Positions 26,790 through 35,619 are shown, numbered from the stretch's first letter. The stretch is DNA of 51,448 bases from Myxococcota bacterium (GCA_028284525.1 JANQRO010000187.1:1-51448); one strand, 5' to 3'. The notes: generated by a model from the sequence alone, not told the origin. Numbers and translations: made by a program.

Positions 26790-27187
26790 GGGTCCCCCCC
26801 TTGTCGCTCGCGCACGCGCTCGTGGATCGTGTTCTGACGCCACGCGAAGACGCCGTCGATCTCCCGGATCTCGATCGACAGCGCGAGCGATGCCCAATGG
26901 GGCGTGTCGCGGAACGCGGTGCACAGCGTCTCCATCAACGCCTCGCCGACCCGCTTCTTGGTCTCGGTGTCGCGGCCGGCGCCGAGCCGCACCTGGAGGT
27001 CGAGAAAGGCGTTCTCCGGGGCGCCGTCGGCGATCGCGGCGAGATCGCAACGGACGGCTCGCGTTCGGGTGCCGCCCAGGGGAAAGACCCCCGTGGCGAG
27101 GGCGGTGTCGTGTACGCGCTGCACGACGTCGCGCTCGCGTACGGTCGCGTCGAGGTTGGCGGAGTACTGGATCTCTAGGTGCGGCAC
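26786..27187 (-). CDS. hpaF: 5-carboxymethyl-2-hydroxymuconate delta-isomerase
   Basis: A 133-residue tautomerase-superfamily enzyme of the CHMI family. The mature N-terminus after the initiating residue is proline (MPHLEIQYSANL), the catalytic Pro of this superfamily. The segment GVFPLGGTRTRAVRCD is distinctive for HpaF/HpcD. It isomerises the HpaE product in homoprotocatechuate degradation. The GTG start 27187 has GAGGAG 6 bases upstream. It overlaps hpaE by 4 bases and is divergent from hpaG, 59 bases away. Confidence 0.9.
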   Translation of the reverse strand: MPHLEIQYSANLDATVRERDVVQRVHDTALATGVFPLGGTRTRAVRCDLAAIADGAPENAFLDLQVRLGAGRDTETKKRVGEALMETLCTAFRDTPHWASLALSIEIREIDGVFAWRQNTIHERVRERQGGDP

Positions 27188-27213
27188 GGCTCGCTCCTCG
27201 CGGCGCCAACGGG

Positions 27214-27219
27214 TACCGT
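27214..27219 (+). promoter_or_regulatory. -10-like element TACCGT in the hpaF-hpaG divergent gap
   Basis: TACCGT, inside GGTACCG, is 27 bases upstream of the hpaG ATG in a 59-base divergent gap. No clear operator is seen there. Confidence 0.3.
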
Positions 27220-27246
27220 GCGCCGGCCAGAGAATGGGAGAACGGG

Positions 27247-28098
27247 ATGCGGATCGCGAGCTTCGAACGCCCGACGGGCGGCGTGGGGTACGGACGGATC
27301 GAGGGGGCGGGGATCGTCGACCTCGGGGCACGACGCGGCGATGACACCCTCCTCGAGGTCCTCGCGGAGCCCGCCCGGGCGGAGGAGGCCGCGGGGGCGC
27401 CGGCGGACTACGGCCTCGACGAGGTCGTGTTGCTGCCGCCGATTCCCCGGCCGCCACGGATCCTGTGTGTCGGGGTCAACTATCTCGACCGCAACGCCGA
27501 ATACCGCGACGGGAGCGAGGCGCCCCGCTACCCGAGCCTGTTCATGCGCGCCCCCGCGTCCTTCGTGGGCCACGGGGGCGCGATCTGGCGCCCTCCGGAG
27601 TCCGACCAGCTCGACTACGAGGGAGAGATTGCGTTGGTCATCGGGCGCGGCGGCCGAAGGATCCCCCGCGAGCGCGCGGGAGCGCACATCGCGGGGATCA
27701 CCTGTTGCAACGAGGGCGGGGTTCGCGACTGGATCCGTCACGGCAAGTTCAACGTCACCCAGGGGAAGAACTTCGACCGCAGCGGCGCCATGGGTCCCTG
27801 GCTGGTGAGCGCCGACGAGGTGGATCCTCTCGGCACCCTCGCGGTGGACACGCGGGTGAACGACGAAGCGCGTCAGCACGACACCACCGACCACCTGGCC
27901 TTTCCCTTCGACTTTCTGCTCCACTACATCTCGACCTTCACCACCCTCGAGTGCGGCGACGTCATCTCCACCGGGACGCCGCGGGGGGCGGGGATCCACC
28001 GGGACCCGCCGGTGTTTCTGGCGCCGGGCGACGTGGTCGAGGTGGAGGTCTCGGGCGTGGGCACCTTGCGCAACGTCGTGGTCGACGAGCCCGCCTAG
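27247..28098 (+). CDS. hpaG: Fumarylacetoacetate hydrolase family protein, HpaG-like isomerase/decarboxylase
   Basis: A 283-residue protein with one FAH domain (about 70-280). Visible are CVGVNYLDRNAEY, DYEGEIALVIGR with the metal-binding acidic residues, QGKNFDRSGAMGPWLV and the C-terminal STGTPRGAG. In the homoprotocatechuate path HpaG decarboxylates and isomerises oxohepta-ene-trioate; in E. coli it is a two-domain protein of about 430 residues, whereas this has a single domain. The function is taken from cluster context; other FAH-family hydrolases are possible. ATG 27247 has GGGAGA upstream. Confidence 0.82.
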   Translation: MRIASFERPTGGVGYGRIEGAGIVDLGARRGDDTLLEVLAEPARAEEAAGAPADYGLDEVVLLPPIPRPPRILCVGVNYLDRNAEYRDGSEAPRYPSLFMRAPASFVGHGGAIWRPPESDQLDYEGEIALVIGRGGRRIPRERAGAHIAGITCCNEGGVRDWIRHGKFNVTQGKNFDRSGAMGPWLVSADEVDPLGTLAVDTRVNDEARQHDTTDHLAFPFDFLLHYISTFTTLECGDVISTGTPRGAGIHRDPPVFLAPGDVVEVEVSGVGTLRNVVVDEPA

Positions 28099-28190
28099 AC
28101 CCATCGGGGGGCCCGCGGTGGCCCCGGCCGCGGGAAGAGCGGGATCGAGCGCCAGGTCTTCGGGAGTCGCGATCGACGAGGCCACTCACT

Positions 28191-28196
28191 TATGAT
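28191..28196 (+). promoter_or_regulatory. -10 element TATGAT of the hpaRDB unit
   Basis: TATGAT lies 33 bases upstream of the hpaR ATG in an AT-rich island and overlaps the palindrome at 28194-28212. No good -35 is visible 17 bases upstream. Confidence 0.5.
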
Positions 28197-28212
28197 AGAA
28201 ATAATTCATATC
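28194..28212. promoter_or_regulatory. Candidate HpaR (MarR-family) operator
   Basis: GATAGAAATAATTCATATC is a 19-base imperfect palindrome centred on 28203, with 7 of 9 arm positions complementary. It overlaps the TATGAT -10 element and lies 17 bases before the MarR-type regulator gene. Position and size fit autoregulation. Confidence 0.55.
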
Positions 28213-28229
28213 GAAAGTAAAGAGGTCGA

Positions 28230-28682
28230 ATGCGCGACTTCGAACGCTCGCTCCCGATGTTGCTCTACCGGGCCCTCGACGACGTCCTGCCCCGGTTTCG
28301 CAGTCTGTTTTCGCGCTTCGGGCTGACCGAGACCCAGTGGCGCGTCCTCCGCGTGCTCTGGCAACGCGAGCACATCGGGCTCTCGGAGCTGGCGCGGGCG
28401 ACGCGCATTCCGGCCCCGAGCCTGGTCGGGGTGATCGACCGGCTCGAAGACAAAGAGCTCGTCGCGCGTCGTCGCAGCGCCGGCGACCGGCGGGCCGTGG
28501 AGCTGGCGCTCACCCGCGCCGGGCACGCCCTCGAACGCGAGGTGCGCCCCCACGTTGCGCAGATCTATCGCGAGCTCGACGCCCTGCTCACCCCGGCGCA
28601 GTGGAAGACCTTGCGCTCCCTTTTCGACGAGCTCCACGCCGGGCTCGGCGCGGCCGAGTCTCCGGTCGAGCAGGCGGGGTAG
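28230..28682 (+). CDS. hpaR: MarR-family regulator, HpaR-like
   Basis: A 150-residue winged-helix repressor. SLPMLLYRALDDVLPRFRSLFSRFGLTETQWRVLRVL aligns well with remembered HpaR, the repressor of the homoprotocatechuate operon. The recognition helix region is IPAPSLVGVIDRLEDKELVARRRS and the wing is GDRRAVELALT. In the known system 4-hydroxyphenylacetate or homoprotocatechuate relieves repression. ATG 28230 has AGAGG 6 bases upstream. A palindrome lies over its promoter. It is followed by hpaD and hpaB. Confidence 0.9.
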   Translation: MRDFERSLPMLLYRALDDVLPRFRSLFSRFGLTETQWRVLRVLWQREHIGLSELARATRIPAPSLVGVIDRLEDKELVARRRSAGDRRAVELALTRAGHALEREVRPHVAQIYRELDALLTPAQWKTLRSLFDELHAGLGAAESPVEQAG

Positions 28683-28705
28683 CGAGCCCACCGGGAGGAG
28701 TGGAC

Positions 28706-29563
28706 ATGGGAGCCGTCGTCTTTGCCGCCAAAGTCTCGCACGTGCCTTCGATCTGGCTGTCGGAGCACTCCCCCGACCACCGCGGGATCCGCGATGCGGC
28801 GATCGCCTCGCTCCGCGAGCTCGGCCGTCGCGCGCGGGCCTGCGGGGCCGACACCTTCGTCGTCTTCGACGTGCACTGGATCGTGACGATCGGGTTCCAC
28901 CTGAACGGCAACCCCCGGCACGCCGGGTCCTACACGAGCCACGAGCTCCCGCACTTCATCGAGAACCTCGATTACGCCTACCGCGGTCACCCCGCGCTCT
29001 CCGAAGCGATCGCCGCACGCGCCAACGACGCCGGGCTCAAGACCCGCGACCACCGGACGCCGGGTCTGGGGCTCGAGTACGCCACGCTGATTCCGATGCA
29101 CCACATGAACCCCGAGGCGAGCTGCGCCGTGCTCCCGGTGGCGTGCAACGTCAACGCCAGCATCGACGAGTCGTTTCGCTTCGGCGCGTGTGTACGCGAG
29201 GCGATCGAAGCAAGCGACGCCCGGGTGGCGGTACTCGCCAGCGGCTCGCTCTCGCACCAGTTCTGGGAGAACGAACACGCCGAAGCCGGTCTCGACGCCA
29301 TCAGCAGCGAGTTCAACCGCCAGGTCGATCTCCGCGTGCTCGAGCTGTGGCAAACGGGACGTCACACCGAGTTTCTCGCGATGCTCCCCGACTACGCCAC
29401 GCGTTGTCGCGGCGAGGCGGGGATGGCCGACACCGCGATGCTCTTCGGCTTGCTCGGCGGGGCCGACTACCGGGGTCGCGGCGAGCTCGTGGGGGAGTAC
29501 TTCCCGAGCTCGGGGACGGGACAGTGCAACGTAGAGTTCTCGCTCGCGGGCGCGCCCCGCTGA
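28706..29563 (+). CDS. hpaD: 3,4-dihydroxyphenylacetate 2,3-dioxygenase
   Basis: A 285-residue class III extradiol (LigB-superfamily) dioxygenase that opens the homoprotocatechuate ring. It matches E. coli HpaD from memory through most of its length: AAKVSHVPSIWLSE, FVVFDVHWIV, YTSHELPHFIENLDYAY, LEYATLIPMHHMN, VAVLASGSLSHQF and LFGLLGG ... FPSSGTGQ. Metal-binding His residues are expected in SHVPS and DVHW. ATG 28706 has GGGAGGAG 5-7 bases upstream. It lies 23 bases after hpaR and 18 before hpaB, one operon. Confidence 0.95.
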   Translation: MGAVVFAAKVSHVPSIWLSEHSPDHRGIRDAAIASLRELGRRARACGADTFVVFDVHWIVTIGFHLNGNPRHAGSYTSHELPHFIENLDYAYRGHPALSEAIAARANDAGLKTRDHRTPGLGLEYATLIPMHHMNPEASCAVLPVACNVNASIDESFRFGACVREAIEASDARVAVLASGSLSHQFWENEHAEAGLDAISSEFNRQVDLRVLELWQTGRHTEFLAMLPDYATRCRGEAGMADTAMLFGLLGGADYRGRGELVGEYFPSSGTGQCNVEFSLAGAPR

Positions 29564-29581
29564 GCACGGGAGACCCAGACG

Positions 29582-31048
29582 ATGGCGCTACGCACCGGAA
29601 AACAGTTTCTCGAAGGGCTCCGCGACGACCGGGAGGTGTGGCTCGGCGGAGAGCGGGTCGCCGACGTCACGGCCCACCCCGGGTTGCGCCGGGGCGCCGA
29701 GACCCTGGCCGCGCTCATGGACCGCAACCACCGCCCGGAGCTCCGCGAGGTGTTGACCTACCCGGTGGACGGCGGCGCCGAGCGCGCTCCGATGGCGCTG
29801 CTCCCGCCCCGCACCCGCGAGGACCTCGCGCGGCGCAGCGCCGCGATGCTCGACTGGGCGCGGGTGAGCGGCGGGATGCTCGGACGGACCCCCGACTATC
29901 TGAACGCGTCCTTCATGGCCTTCGCCGCCGCCCACGAGTTCTTCGCCGCCGTCCGTCCGGAATTCGGCGAGAACGTGCTCCGCTACTACGAGACGATCCG
30001 CGACCGAGACCTCGTCCTCACCCACACCCTGGTGAACCCCCAGGTGAATCGGCGGCTCACCGCGGACGGCACCCCCAGCCCCGAGGTGGCGCTGCACCTG
30101 GTGCGCGAGGACAGCCGCGGCCTGATCGTGCGGGGCGCGCGGCTTCTGGCGACCCTCGGGCCGATCTCCGACGAGCTCGCGGTCTTCCCCTCGACGGTCC
30201 TCAAGGTGAGCGCCGAGTCGCGCCCCTTCGCGCTGGCATTCGCCCTCCCCAACGCGACGCCGGGGATGAAGTACGTCTGCCGCGATTCCTACGACCACGG
30301 CAAGAGCCACTTCGACGCGCCGCTCGCGTCTCGCTTCGAGGAGATGGACGCGGTCGTGATCTTCGACGACGTCCTCGTGCCCTGGGAGCGGGTCTTTCTC
30401 TACGACGACCCGGCGGCCTGCAACGCCGCGTACAAAGAGACGAACGCGGTCGTCCACATGATGCACCAGGTGGTGTGCAAGAACGTCGCGAAAGCGGAGT
30501 TCATCGTGGGGTTGCTCTGTGCGATGGCGGAGGCGAGCGAGCGCGACCAGCTCCCGGCCGTGCAGGGGATGATCGCGGAGGCGATGTGGATCGCCGAATC
30601 GATGAAGGCCTTCCTGCGCGCCGCCGAGGCGGACGCCGCGCTCGACACATGGTCGACGATGACGCCGGCCCGGATGCCCCTCGACACCGCGCGCAACGTC
30701 TTTCCGAAGATGTACCCGCGTCTCGCCGAGCTCGTCCAGCTTCTGGGGTCGAGCTCGCTGATGGCGACCCCGTCCGAGGCCGACTTCGAGTCGCCGTTGG
30801 CCGAGGATCTCGAGCGCTACTTCCCGTTGGCGACCCTGGACGCCCGCGATCGCGTGGGGCTCTTCCGGCTGGCCCACGACGTCGCGGCCTCGGGCTTTGG
30901 CAACCGCCAGCTCCTCTACGAGCGCTTCTTCTTCGGCCCCCCCGAGCGGATGGCGAGCGCCTTCTACGGGATCTACGACAAGACGCCGCTCGTCGATCGC
31001 GTCCACGACTTCCTTCGCGGGGGGGCGGAAGACGCGGGGGAGGGCTGA
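29582..31048 (+). CDS. hpaB: 4-hydroxyphenylacetate 3-monooxygenase, oxygenase component
   Basis: A 488-residue flavin-dependent hydroxylase of the acyl-CoA-dehydrogenase fold, converting 4-hydroxyphenylacetate to homoprotocatechuate with FADH2 from a reductase. Diagnostic segments are MALRTGKQFLEGLRDDREVWLGGERV, LTHTLVNPQVNR, FDDVLVPWERVFLY and the C-terminal GFGNRQLLYERFF. No HpaC flavin reductase gene is in the window, so reduced flavin must be made elsewhere. It is the last gene of hpaRDB, and its substrate matches the neighbouring ring-cleavage genes. It converges on an SDR gene 33 bases away. Confidence 0.93.
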   Translation: MALRTGKQFLEGLRDDREVWLGGERVADVTAHPGLRRGAETLAALMDRNHRPELREVLTYPVDGGAERAPMALLPPRTREDLARRSAAMLDWARVSGGMLGRTPDYLNASFMAFAAAHEFFAAVRPEFGENVLRYYETIRDRDLVLTHTLVNPQVNRRLTADGTPSPEVALHLVREDSRGLIVRGARLLATLGPISDELAVFPSTVLKVSAESRPFALAFALPNATPGMKYVCRDSYDHGKSHFDAPLASRFEEMDAVVIFDDVLVPWERVFLYDDPAACNAAYKETNAVVHMMHQVVCKNVAKAEFIVGLLCAMAEASERDQLPAVQGMIAEAMWIAESMKAFLRAAEADAALDTWSTMTPARMPLDTARNVFPKMYPRLAELVQLLGSSSLMATPSEADFESPLAEDLERYFPLATLDARDRVGLFRLAHDVAASGFGNRQLLYERFFFGPPERMASAFYGIYDKTPLVDRVHDFLRGGAEDAGEG

Positions 31049-31081
31049 CCCCGGATCCGCGCGCGGCTGGCGACGCGGCGT

Positions 31082-31924
31082 TCAGCGCCGCGCGGAAGTC
31101 CGGAAGACCGGCTCGCTGCGACGCTCGATCTCGCGGTGACGGGCGGCGATCGGCGCGTCCCACTCGGTGTCGGTGAAGAGCCAGAACTGATCCTTGACGA
31201 TCGCGTCGTGGACCTGGTCGGCGACCTCGGCGGGGTCCTTGCCGGCTTCGACCAAACGACGGGCGACCTCGATGAAGCGGGCGCCACCGCGGTCGCGCTC
31301 GGTCGTCGCGGCGCCGGGCCGGTTGCGCTCGGAGTCGACGATGCGGGTCGCGACGAAGCCCGGGCACAGACAGGTGACACCGACCCGGGATCCCTCGCGT
31401 CGGAGCTCGTGGTGGAGCGTCTCCGAGAGGGTCGCGACCGCGTGCTTGGAGACGTTGTAGGGGGCGCCGTAGGGCGACGAGACGTGTCCGGCGATCGAGG
31501 CGGTCGTCACGACGTGACCCTCGTCGTGCTCGACGAGGTGGGGGACGAAGGTGCGCAGTCCGTGGATCACGCCCCACAGGTTGACGTCGAGGGTCCAGTG
31601 CCAGTCGTCCTCGCTGAGGCTCCAGCTCTTGCCGTTGGCCCCGGAGACGCCGGCGTTGAGACACACGACGTGCACCCGGCCGTAGGCGGCGAGGGCTTCT
31701 CGGAGCAGGGTCTCGTGGTCGCCCGCCACGCCGACGTCGCAACGCACTCCCCGCACCTCGGCCCCGCCGTCGCGGAGCTCGGCGACGGCGGCGTCGAGGG
31801 CCGCTTCCTCGATGTCGGCGGCGACCACGCGCATCCCCGCCCGGGCAAAGCGCGCGCAAAAGGCCTTGCCCATGCCCGAAGCGCCGCCGGTCACGACCGC
31901 GGTCTTGCCATCGAGGTCCTGCAT
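31082..31924 (-). CDS. Short-chain dehydrogenase/reductase
   Basis: A 280-residue classical SDR with TGGASGMG, LNAGVSG, TASIAG and catalytic YNVSK, then PGFVATRI. The C-terminal extension (DQFWLFTDTEWDAPI) is like that of the group with the second SDR at 42995. Substrate unknown. ATG 31924 has GAGGAA 7 bases upstream. The stop codon lies in the loop of a 7-base-pair GC hairpin (31074-31092), which may serve as terminator for this gene and hpaB. Confidence 0.9.
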   Translation of the reverse strand: MQDLDGKTAVVTGGASGMGKAFCARFARAGMRVVAADIEEAALDAAVAELRDGGAEVRGVRCDVGVAGDHETLLREALAAYGRVHVVCLNAGVSGANGKSWSLSEDDWHWTLDVNLWGVIHGLRTFVPHLVEHDEGHVVTTASIAGHVSSPYGAPYNVSKHAVATLSETLHHELRREGSRVGVTCLCPGFVATRIVDSERNRPGAATTERDRGGARFIEVARRLVEAGKDPAEVADQVHDAIVKDQFWLFTDTEWDAPIAARHREIERRSEPVFRTSARR

Positions 31925-31994
31925 CGCGCGTTCCTCGCGCCCGTTGTCGGGAACCGGTCGCGGGGGCCGCTCGGCGCGGCCCCCGCGGGCAGGA

Positions 31995-33710
31995 TCAGGC
32001 GTGGCCGTGACGCAGCAGCTTGCCCGGGGTCGCGCCGGTGCACTCGCCGTCTTCGAAGGTGACCTCGCCGTTCACCATGATGTAGCGATAGCCCTCGGCC
32101 TTCTGGATCCGGCGCCACTCGCCGGCCGGGAAGTCGTGGGCGATCTCCGAAGGCGTCGATTGGAGGGACTCGAAGTCGTAGATCACGAGGTCGGCGGGTC
32201 GCCCCTCGGCGATCACCCCGCGGTCTTCGAAGCCCGCCATCTTGGCCGGCAGCCCCGAGAGCCGGTAGTGCGCCTCCTCGAGCTCGAGCAGGTCGTTCTC
32301 GCGTACGAACTCCGCCAGGAAGTCGGTGGAGTAGCGACCGATCGTCACGAACTTGGTGTGGGCGCCGCCGTCGGAGACGCCGGGCACCGTGTACTCGCTC
32401 TTGAAGATGTCGCGGTTCTGCTCGACGTCGGTGTTGAAGGGCGGCGTGAAGATCACGGTCTGGAGCTTCTCGTCGACCACCAGATCGAGCATCGCGTCGA
32501 TCGGGTGTCTCCCCTGGGCCTTGCCGAGCTCTTCGAGGCTCATCCCCTCCCACCGCTTGTTCTCGGGCTTCACGCACTCCTGGATCACGAACTTGCGGAT
32601 CGGCCCGGTGGCGATCGGCATACGCCCGTGGTCGTAGTCGTGTCGCAGGGCCTCGCGCATCGCCGGGTCCTGCATCTTGCGCATACGCTCGTCCACGTCG
32701 CCCAAGGTCACCTCGCGCCAGTCGTCCTGGCCGTCGAGGAGGTTGAAGTCCTCGAAGGTGTAGGTGAGCTCGGTGCCGACGGTGCCGGCCTGCAGGTAGA
32801 CGGGCTTGCCGGCGGCCTGCGCCGCGTTCACCCAGTCGAGCAGCCGCTTGCTCTGGTGCGGGTGGTAGTCGTTGGCGATCACCGCGTTGTAGAGCACCGG
32901 GCAGTTCGCCGTCTCGGCGAGCTTCTCGACGAAGGCCAGGTCGTCGCGGAAGTCGTCCTCCTTGGCCTGGGTGATCTGGATGTGGCCGCCACCGCGCTTG
33001 CGCAGCACCTCGGCGAAGGCGAGACAGGTCTTGTCGCTCATCACGTCGGTCACCATCGGTGAGCCGTCGTAGTCGCGCTGGAGCGAGGTGAAGCCCTCGC
33101 CGAGACGTTGCACCGACCAGCCACAGGCTCCGGCGTCCATCCCCGCCTCGATCAGCCGACACATCTCGGCGAGCTCTTCGTCGGTGGGCTCGCGGGTCTT
33201 GGCGGCCTCGAGACCCATCACCCAGATCATCAGCGGGCCGATCGGAACGTAGGAGATGACGTTCAGGCCCTTGGGGATGCGCTCCAAGGTGTCGAGCCAC
33301 TCGGGGAAGGTCACCCAATCCCAGAGCATGCCCTCCTTCATCGAGTCGAAGGGGATCGCCTCGACCCGCGACATGCTGAGCATCGCGCGGTCGCGGTTCT
33401 CGGGAGCGACCGGTGCAAAGCCGAAGCCGCAGTTGCCGAGGACCAGCGAGGTCACGCCGTGCCAGCCCGAGAGGGTGCAGTAGGGGTCCCACTGGATCTG
33501 CGCGTCGTAGTGGGTGTGGAGGTCGACGAAGCCCGGGGCGACGACCAGGCCCTCCGCGTCGATGACACGCGCGGCGTCGTCGGCGTCGAGACCCACCCGC
33601 GAGATGGCGACGACCTTGCCGTCGCGGATTCCCAGGTCGCCTCGGAATCGCGGCGCGCGCGTCCCGTCCACGACCGTGCCGTTGCGGATCAGGGTGTCGT
33701 ACTGGGTCAT
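31995..33710 (-). CDS. Amidohydrolase, N-acyl-D-amino-acid deacylase (D-aminoacylase) family
   Basis: A 571-residue metal-dependent amidohydrolase. The metal motif HxH is in FVDLHTHYDAQ and the late metal-binding Asp in GVSDGGAHTKF. The N-terminal LIRNGTVVDGTRAPRF and the C-terminal GRPADLVIYD are composite-domain beta strands of this family. N-acyl-D-amino acids, D-glutamyl compounds or related cyclic or acylated amides are possible substrates. ATG 33710. It is divergent from the P450 gene and 70 bases upstream of the SDR on the same strand. Confidence 0.9.
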   Translation of the reverse strand: MTQYDTLIRNGTVVDGTRAPRFRGDLGIRDGKVVAISRVGLDADDAARVIDAEGLVVAPGFVDLHTHYDAQIQWDPYCTLSGWHGVTSLVLGNCGFGFAPVAPENRDRAMLSMSRVEAIPFDSMKEGMLWDWVTFPEWLDTLERIPKGLNVISYVPIGPLMIWVMGLEAAKTREPTDEELAEMCRLIEAGMDAGACGWSVQRLGEGFTSLQRDYDGSPMVTDVMSDKTCLAFAEVLRKRGGGHIQITQAKEDDFRDDLAFVEKLAETANCPVLYNAVIANDYHPHQSKRLLDWVNAAQAAGKPVYLQAGTVGTELTYTFEDFNLLDGQDDWREVTLGDVDERMRKMQDPAMREALRHDYDHGRMPIATGPIRKFVIQECVKPENKRWEGMSLEELGKAQGRHPIDAMLDLVVDEKLQTVIFTPPFNTDVEQNRDIFKSEYTVPGVSDGGAHTKFVTIGRYSTDFLAEFVRENDLLELEEAHYRLSGLPAKMAGFEDRGVIAEGRPADLVIYDFESLQSTPSEIAHDFPAGEWRRIQKAEGYRYIMVNGEVTFEDGECTGATPGKLLRHGHA

Positions 33711-33768
33711 CCTTGGGTCTCCCGTGTGAGCGGCGCCGCAGCGGCCGCGGAGATGATCGCCGGAGCGT

Positions 33769-33774
33769 TAGAAT
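33769..33774 (+). promoter_or_regulatory. -10-like element TAGAAT before the P450 gene
   Basis: TAGAAT is 69 bases before the TTG start of the P450 gene, in the divergent gap with the amidohydrolase. Confidence 0.4.
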
Positions 33775-33843
33775 TCCGTCAGCTGTCGCGGGAGTTTACG
33801 CCCGGGCGGGAGGCTCCGCTAACGGGCGCCGCAGGAGGCGACA

Positions 33844-35124
33844 TTGCCCGATCCCCCCGAGGTCCAGCTCTTCGATCCGGCCACCCTGATCGATCCCTAT
33901 CCCGCCTACCGGCGTCTGCGCGACGAGGCCCCGGTGCACTTCGTGCCGGAGATGAACCTCTACGTGGTCACCCGCTACGACCTGGTGCGTCAGGCGATCG
34001 CGGACACCGAAACCTTCTCGAGCGGGTTCGACGAGTTTCTGGTGGGGGTCCAGCGGGCCGGCTTTGCCGCGGCGCCGCCCGAGATCCGGGCGCGGCTCGC
34101 GGAGATCCACCGCGAGCTGATCCCGCCGGTCCCCACCCTGCTCACGCTGGATCCACCCCGCCACGGCCACTACCGGTCGCTGGTGAGCAAGCTCTTCACC
34201 GCGGGCCGGGTCCGGAAGGGGGAGCCCCAGGTCGCCGCCATCGTCGACCGCGCGGCCGACGTCTACGCCGCCACCTCCGGATGCGATTTCGTCGCGGGCT
34301 TTGCCGCCCCGGTGCCCCTGCGCATCATCGCCGATCGTCTCGGCATCCCTGAAGGCGACCGGGCTTTCTTCGACGAGGCCGCCCAGGCGGCCGCGGCGGC
34401 ACTGCGGATGACGCCCCTGGGCCCCGAGGAGATGGTGCACCGCGCGCAGCTCTCCCTCGACCTCCAGCGTCTCTTGGTCCGGCTGATCGAGGAGCGTCGG
34501 GCCGAGCCCGGCGACGACATGATCAGCCTCCTCGCGACGAGCGAGCTCGAGGAGGAGGCGCGCCCCCTCGAGCACGCCGAGGCGCTCTCGATCCTCGCGC
34601 AGTTCCTGGTCGCCGGACACGAGACGACCGCCAGCACCTTCGCCTGGGGGCTGCTGCTCTTGTGTCGGGAGCCGTCGCTCCAGGACGAGATTCGCGGCGA
34701 CCCGGCGCTGATCAAGGCCTTCGTGGAAGAGACCCTGCGGCTGGAGTCGCCGGTGCAGGGACTCCCCCGTGTGGTGGCCCGTGATACGGAGCTCGGCGGT
34801 GTCGCGTTGCGCGAGGGCGACACGGTGATGCTCCGCTTTGGCGCGGCCAACCGCGACGAGCGCCACTTCGAGCGCCCCGACCGCGTCGATCTGCACCGAC
34901 CCCAGGCGGGCTCGCACTTCGCCTTCGGATCCGGGCGGCACCACTGCATCGGCGCGCCGCTGGCGCGTCAGGAACTCAACCTCGGGTTCGCCGCGTTGCT
35001 CGAGCGGATGGAGCGGATCCGGTTGGCGCCCGGTCGTCCCGAGCCCCACGCCGAGCCCAGCTTCGTGCTCCGCAACCTGCCGCGTCTGGTCCTCGACTTC
35101 GACCGCCGTCCGGTCGGCGTCTAG
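33844..35124 (+). CDS. Cytochrome P450
   Basis: A 426-residue soluble bacterial P450. The I-helix oxygen-binding motif is FLVAGHETTAST, the K-helix ExxR is EETLR, and the haem loop FGSGRHHCIGAPLAR has ligand Cys368. It begins with TTG 33844, supported by AGGAGG 6 bases upstream; the first residues LPDPPEVQLFDP fit the family. Substrate unknown; no ferredoxin gene is adjacent, so redox partners are elsewhere. It converges on the small DDN-like gene. The second P450 at 43907 is of a different branch. Confidence 0.95.
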   Translation: MPDPPEVQLFDPATLIDPYPAYRRLRDEAPVHFVPEMNLYVVTRYDLVRQAIADTETFSSGFDEFLVGVQRAGFAAAPPEIRARLAEIHRELIPPVPTLLTLDPPRHGHYRSLVSKLFTAGRVRKGEPQVAAIVDRAADVYAATSGCDFVAGFAAPVPLRIIADRLGIPEGDRAFFDEAAQAAAAALRMTPLGPEEMVHRAQLSLDLQRLLVRLIEERRAEPGDDMISLLATSELEEEARPLEHAEALSILAQFLVAGHETTASTFAWGLLLLCREPSLQDEIRGDPALIKAFVEETLRLESPVQGLPRVVARDTELGGVALREGDTVMLRFGAANRDERHFERPDRVDLHRPQAGSHFAFGSGRHHCIGAPLARQELNLGFAALLERMERIRLAPGRPEPHAEPSFVLRNLPRLVLDFDRRPVGV

Positions 35125-35136
35125 TGGCGTCGCTCC

Positions 35137-35541
35137 TCAGGCGGGCACGAGGGCGACGACCGGGATCTCGCGTGGCGCCTTCTCGCGGTAGTCGCCGAAG
35201 ACGGGAACACGCTCCACCTGGGTGTCGTAGAGCCTGCTTCGCTCCTCGCCCTGTAGGACCACCGCCTCCGCGGCGCGCTTCTCGCCGCTTCCGAGCTCGA
35301 CCTGGACGTCGGGGTTCGCGACGAGGTTGTGGTACCAGCCCGGGTGCTTCTCGGCACCGGCGTTCGAGGCGAAGATCACCATACGCTCGCCGTCGGGCAA
35401 GTAGGCCAGGGGGATCTCGTAGTTCGTCCCGCTCTTCGCACCGGTGTGGTGCAGGATGAGGAGCGGGATCCCCTTGAACATCTCCACGTTGCCGCCGTTG
35501 CTGCGGAACTCCGCAATGATCTTGGCGTTGAAGTCGCTCAT
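35137..35541 (-). CDS. Nitroreductase/quinone reductase of the deazaflavin-dependent (DDN-like) family
   Basis: A 134-residue split-barrel protein. PLLILHHTGAKSGTNYEIPLAYLPDGERMVIFASNAGAEKHPGWYHNLVANPDV is the highly typical core of the F420H2-dependent Ddn/Fgd-like nitroreductase group. It may reduce quinones or nitro compounds with F420H2 or be an FMN relative; sequence alone does not decide. ATG 35541 has AAGGAG 6 bases upstream. It is divergent from an LLM-family oxidoreductase, which is compatible with deazaflavin use, though no F420 biosynthesis gene is present here. Confidence 0.88.
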   Translation of the reverse strand: MSDFNAKIIAEFRSNGGNVEMFKGIPLLILHHTGAKSGTNYEIPLAYLPDGERMVIFASNAGAEKHPGWYHNLVANPDVQVELGSGEKRAAEAVVLQGEERSRLYDTQVERVPVFGDYREKAPREIPVVALVPA

Positions 35542-35619
35542 GTCTCGCTCCTTCGCGCGCGGTTGGGGGCCGGGTTCGGCATGGGACGCGCGACGCTAGC
35601 GCGGCTCGTGCCGCTCTTC

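Noticed and set aside
31074-31092. Clear intrinsic terminator between hpaB and the SDR
   Set aside because: A 7-base-pair hairpin exists but lies across the SDR stop codon and has no U tract, so it is only mentioned.
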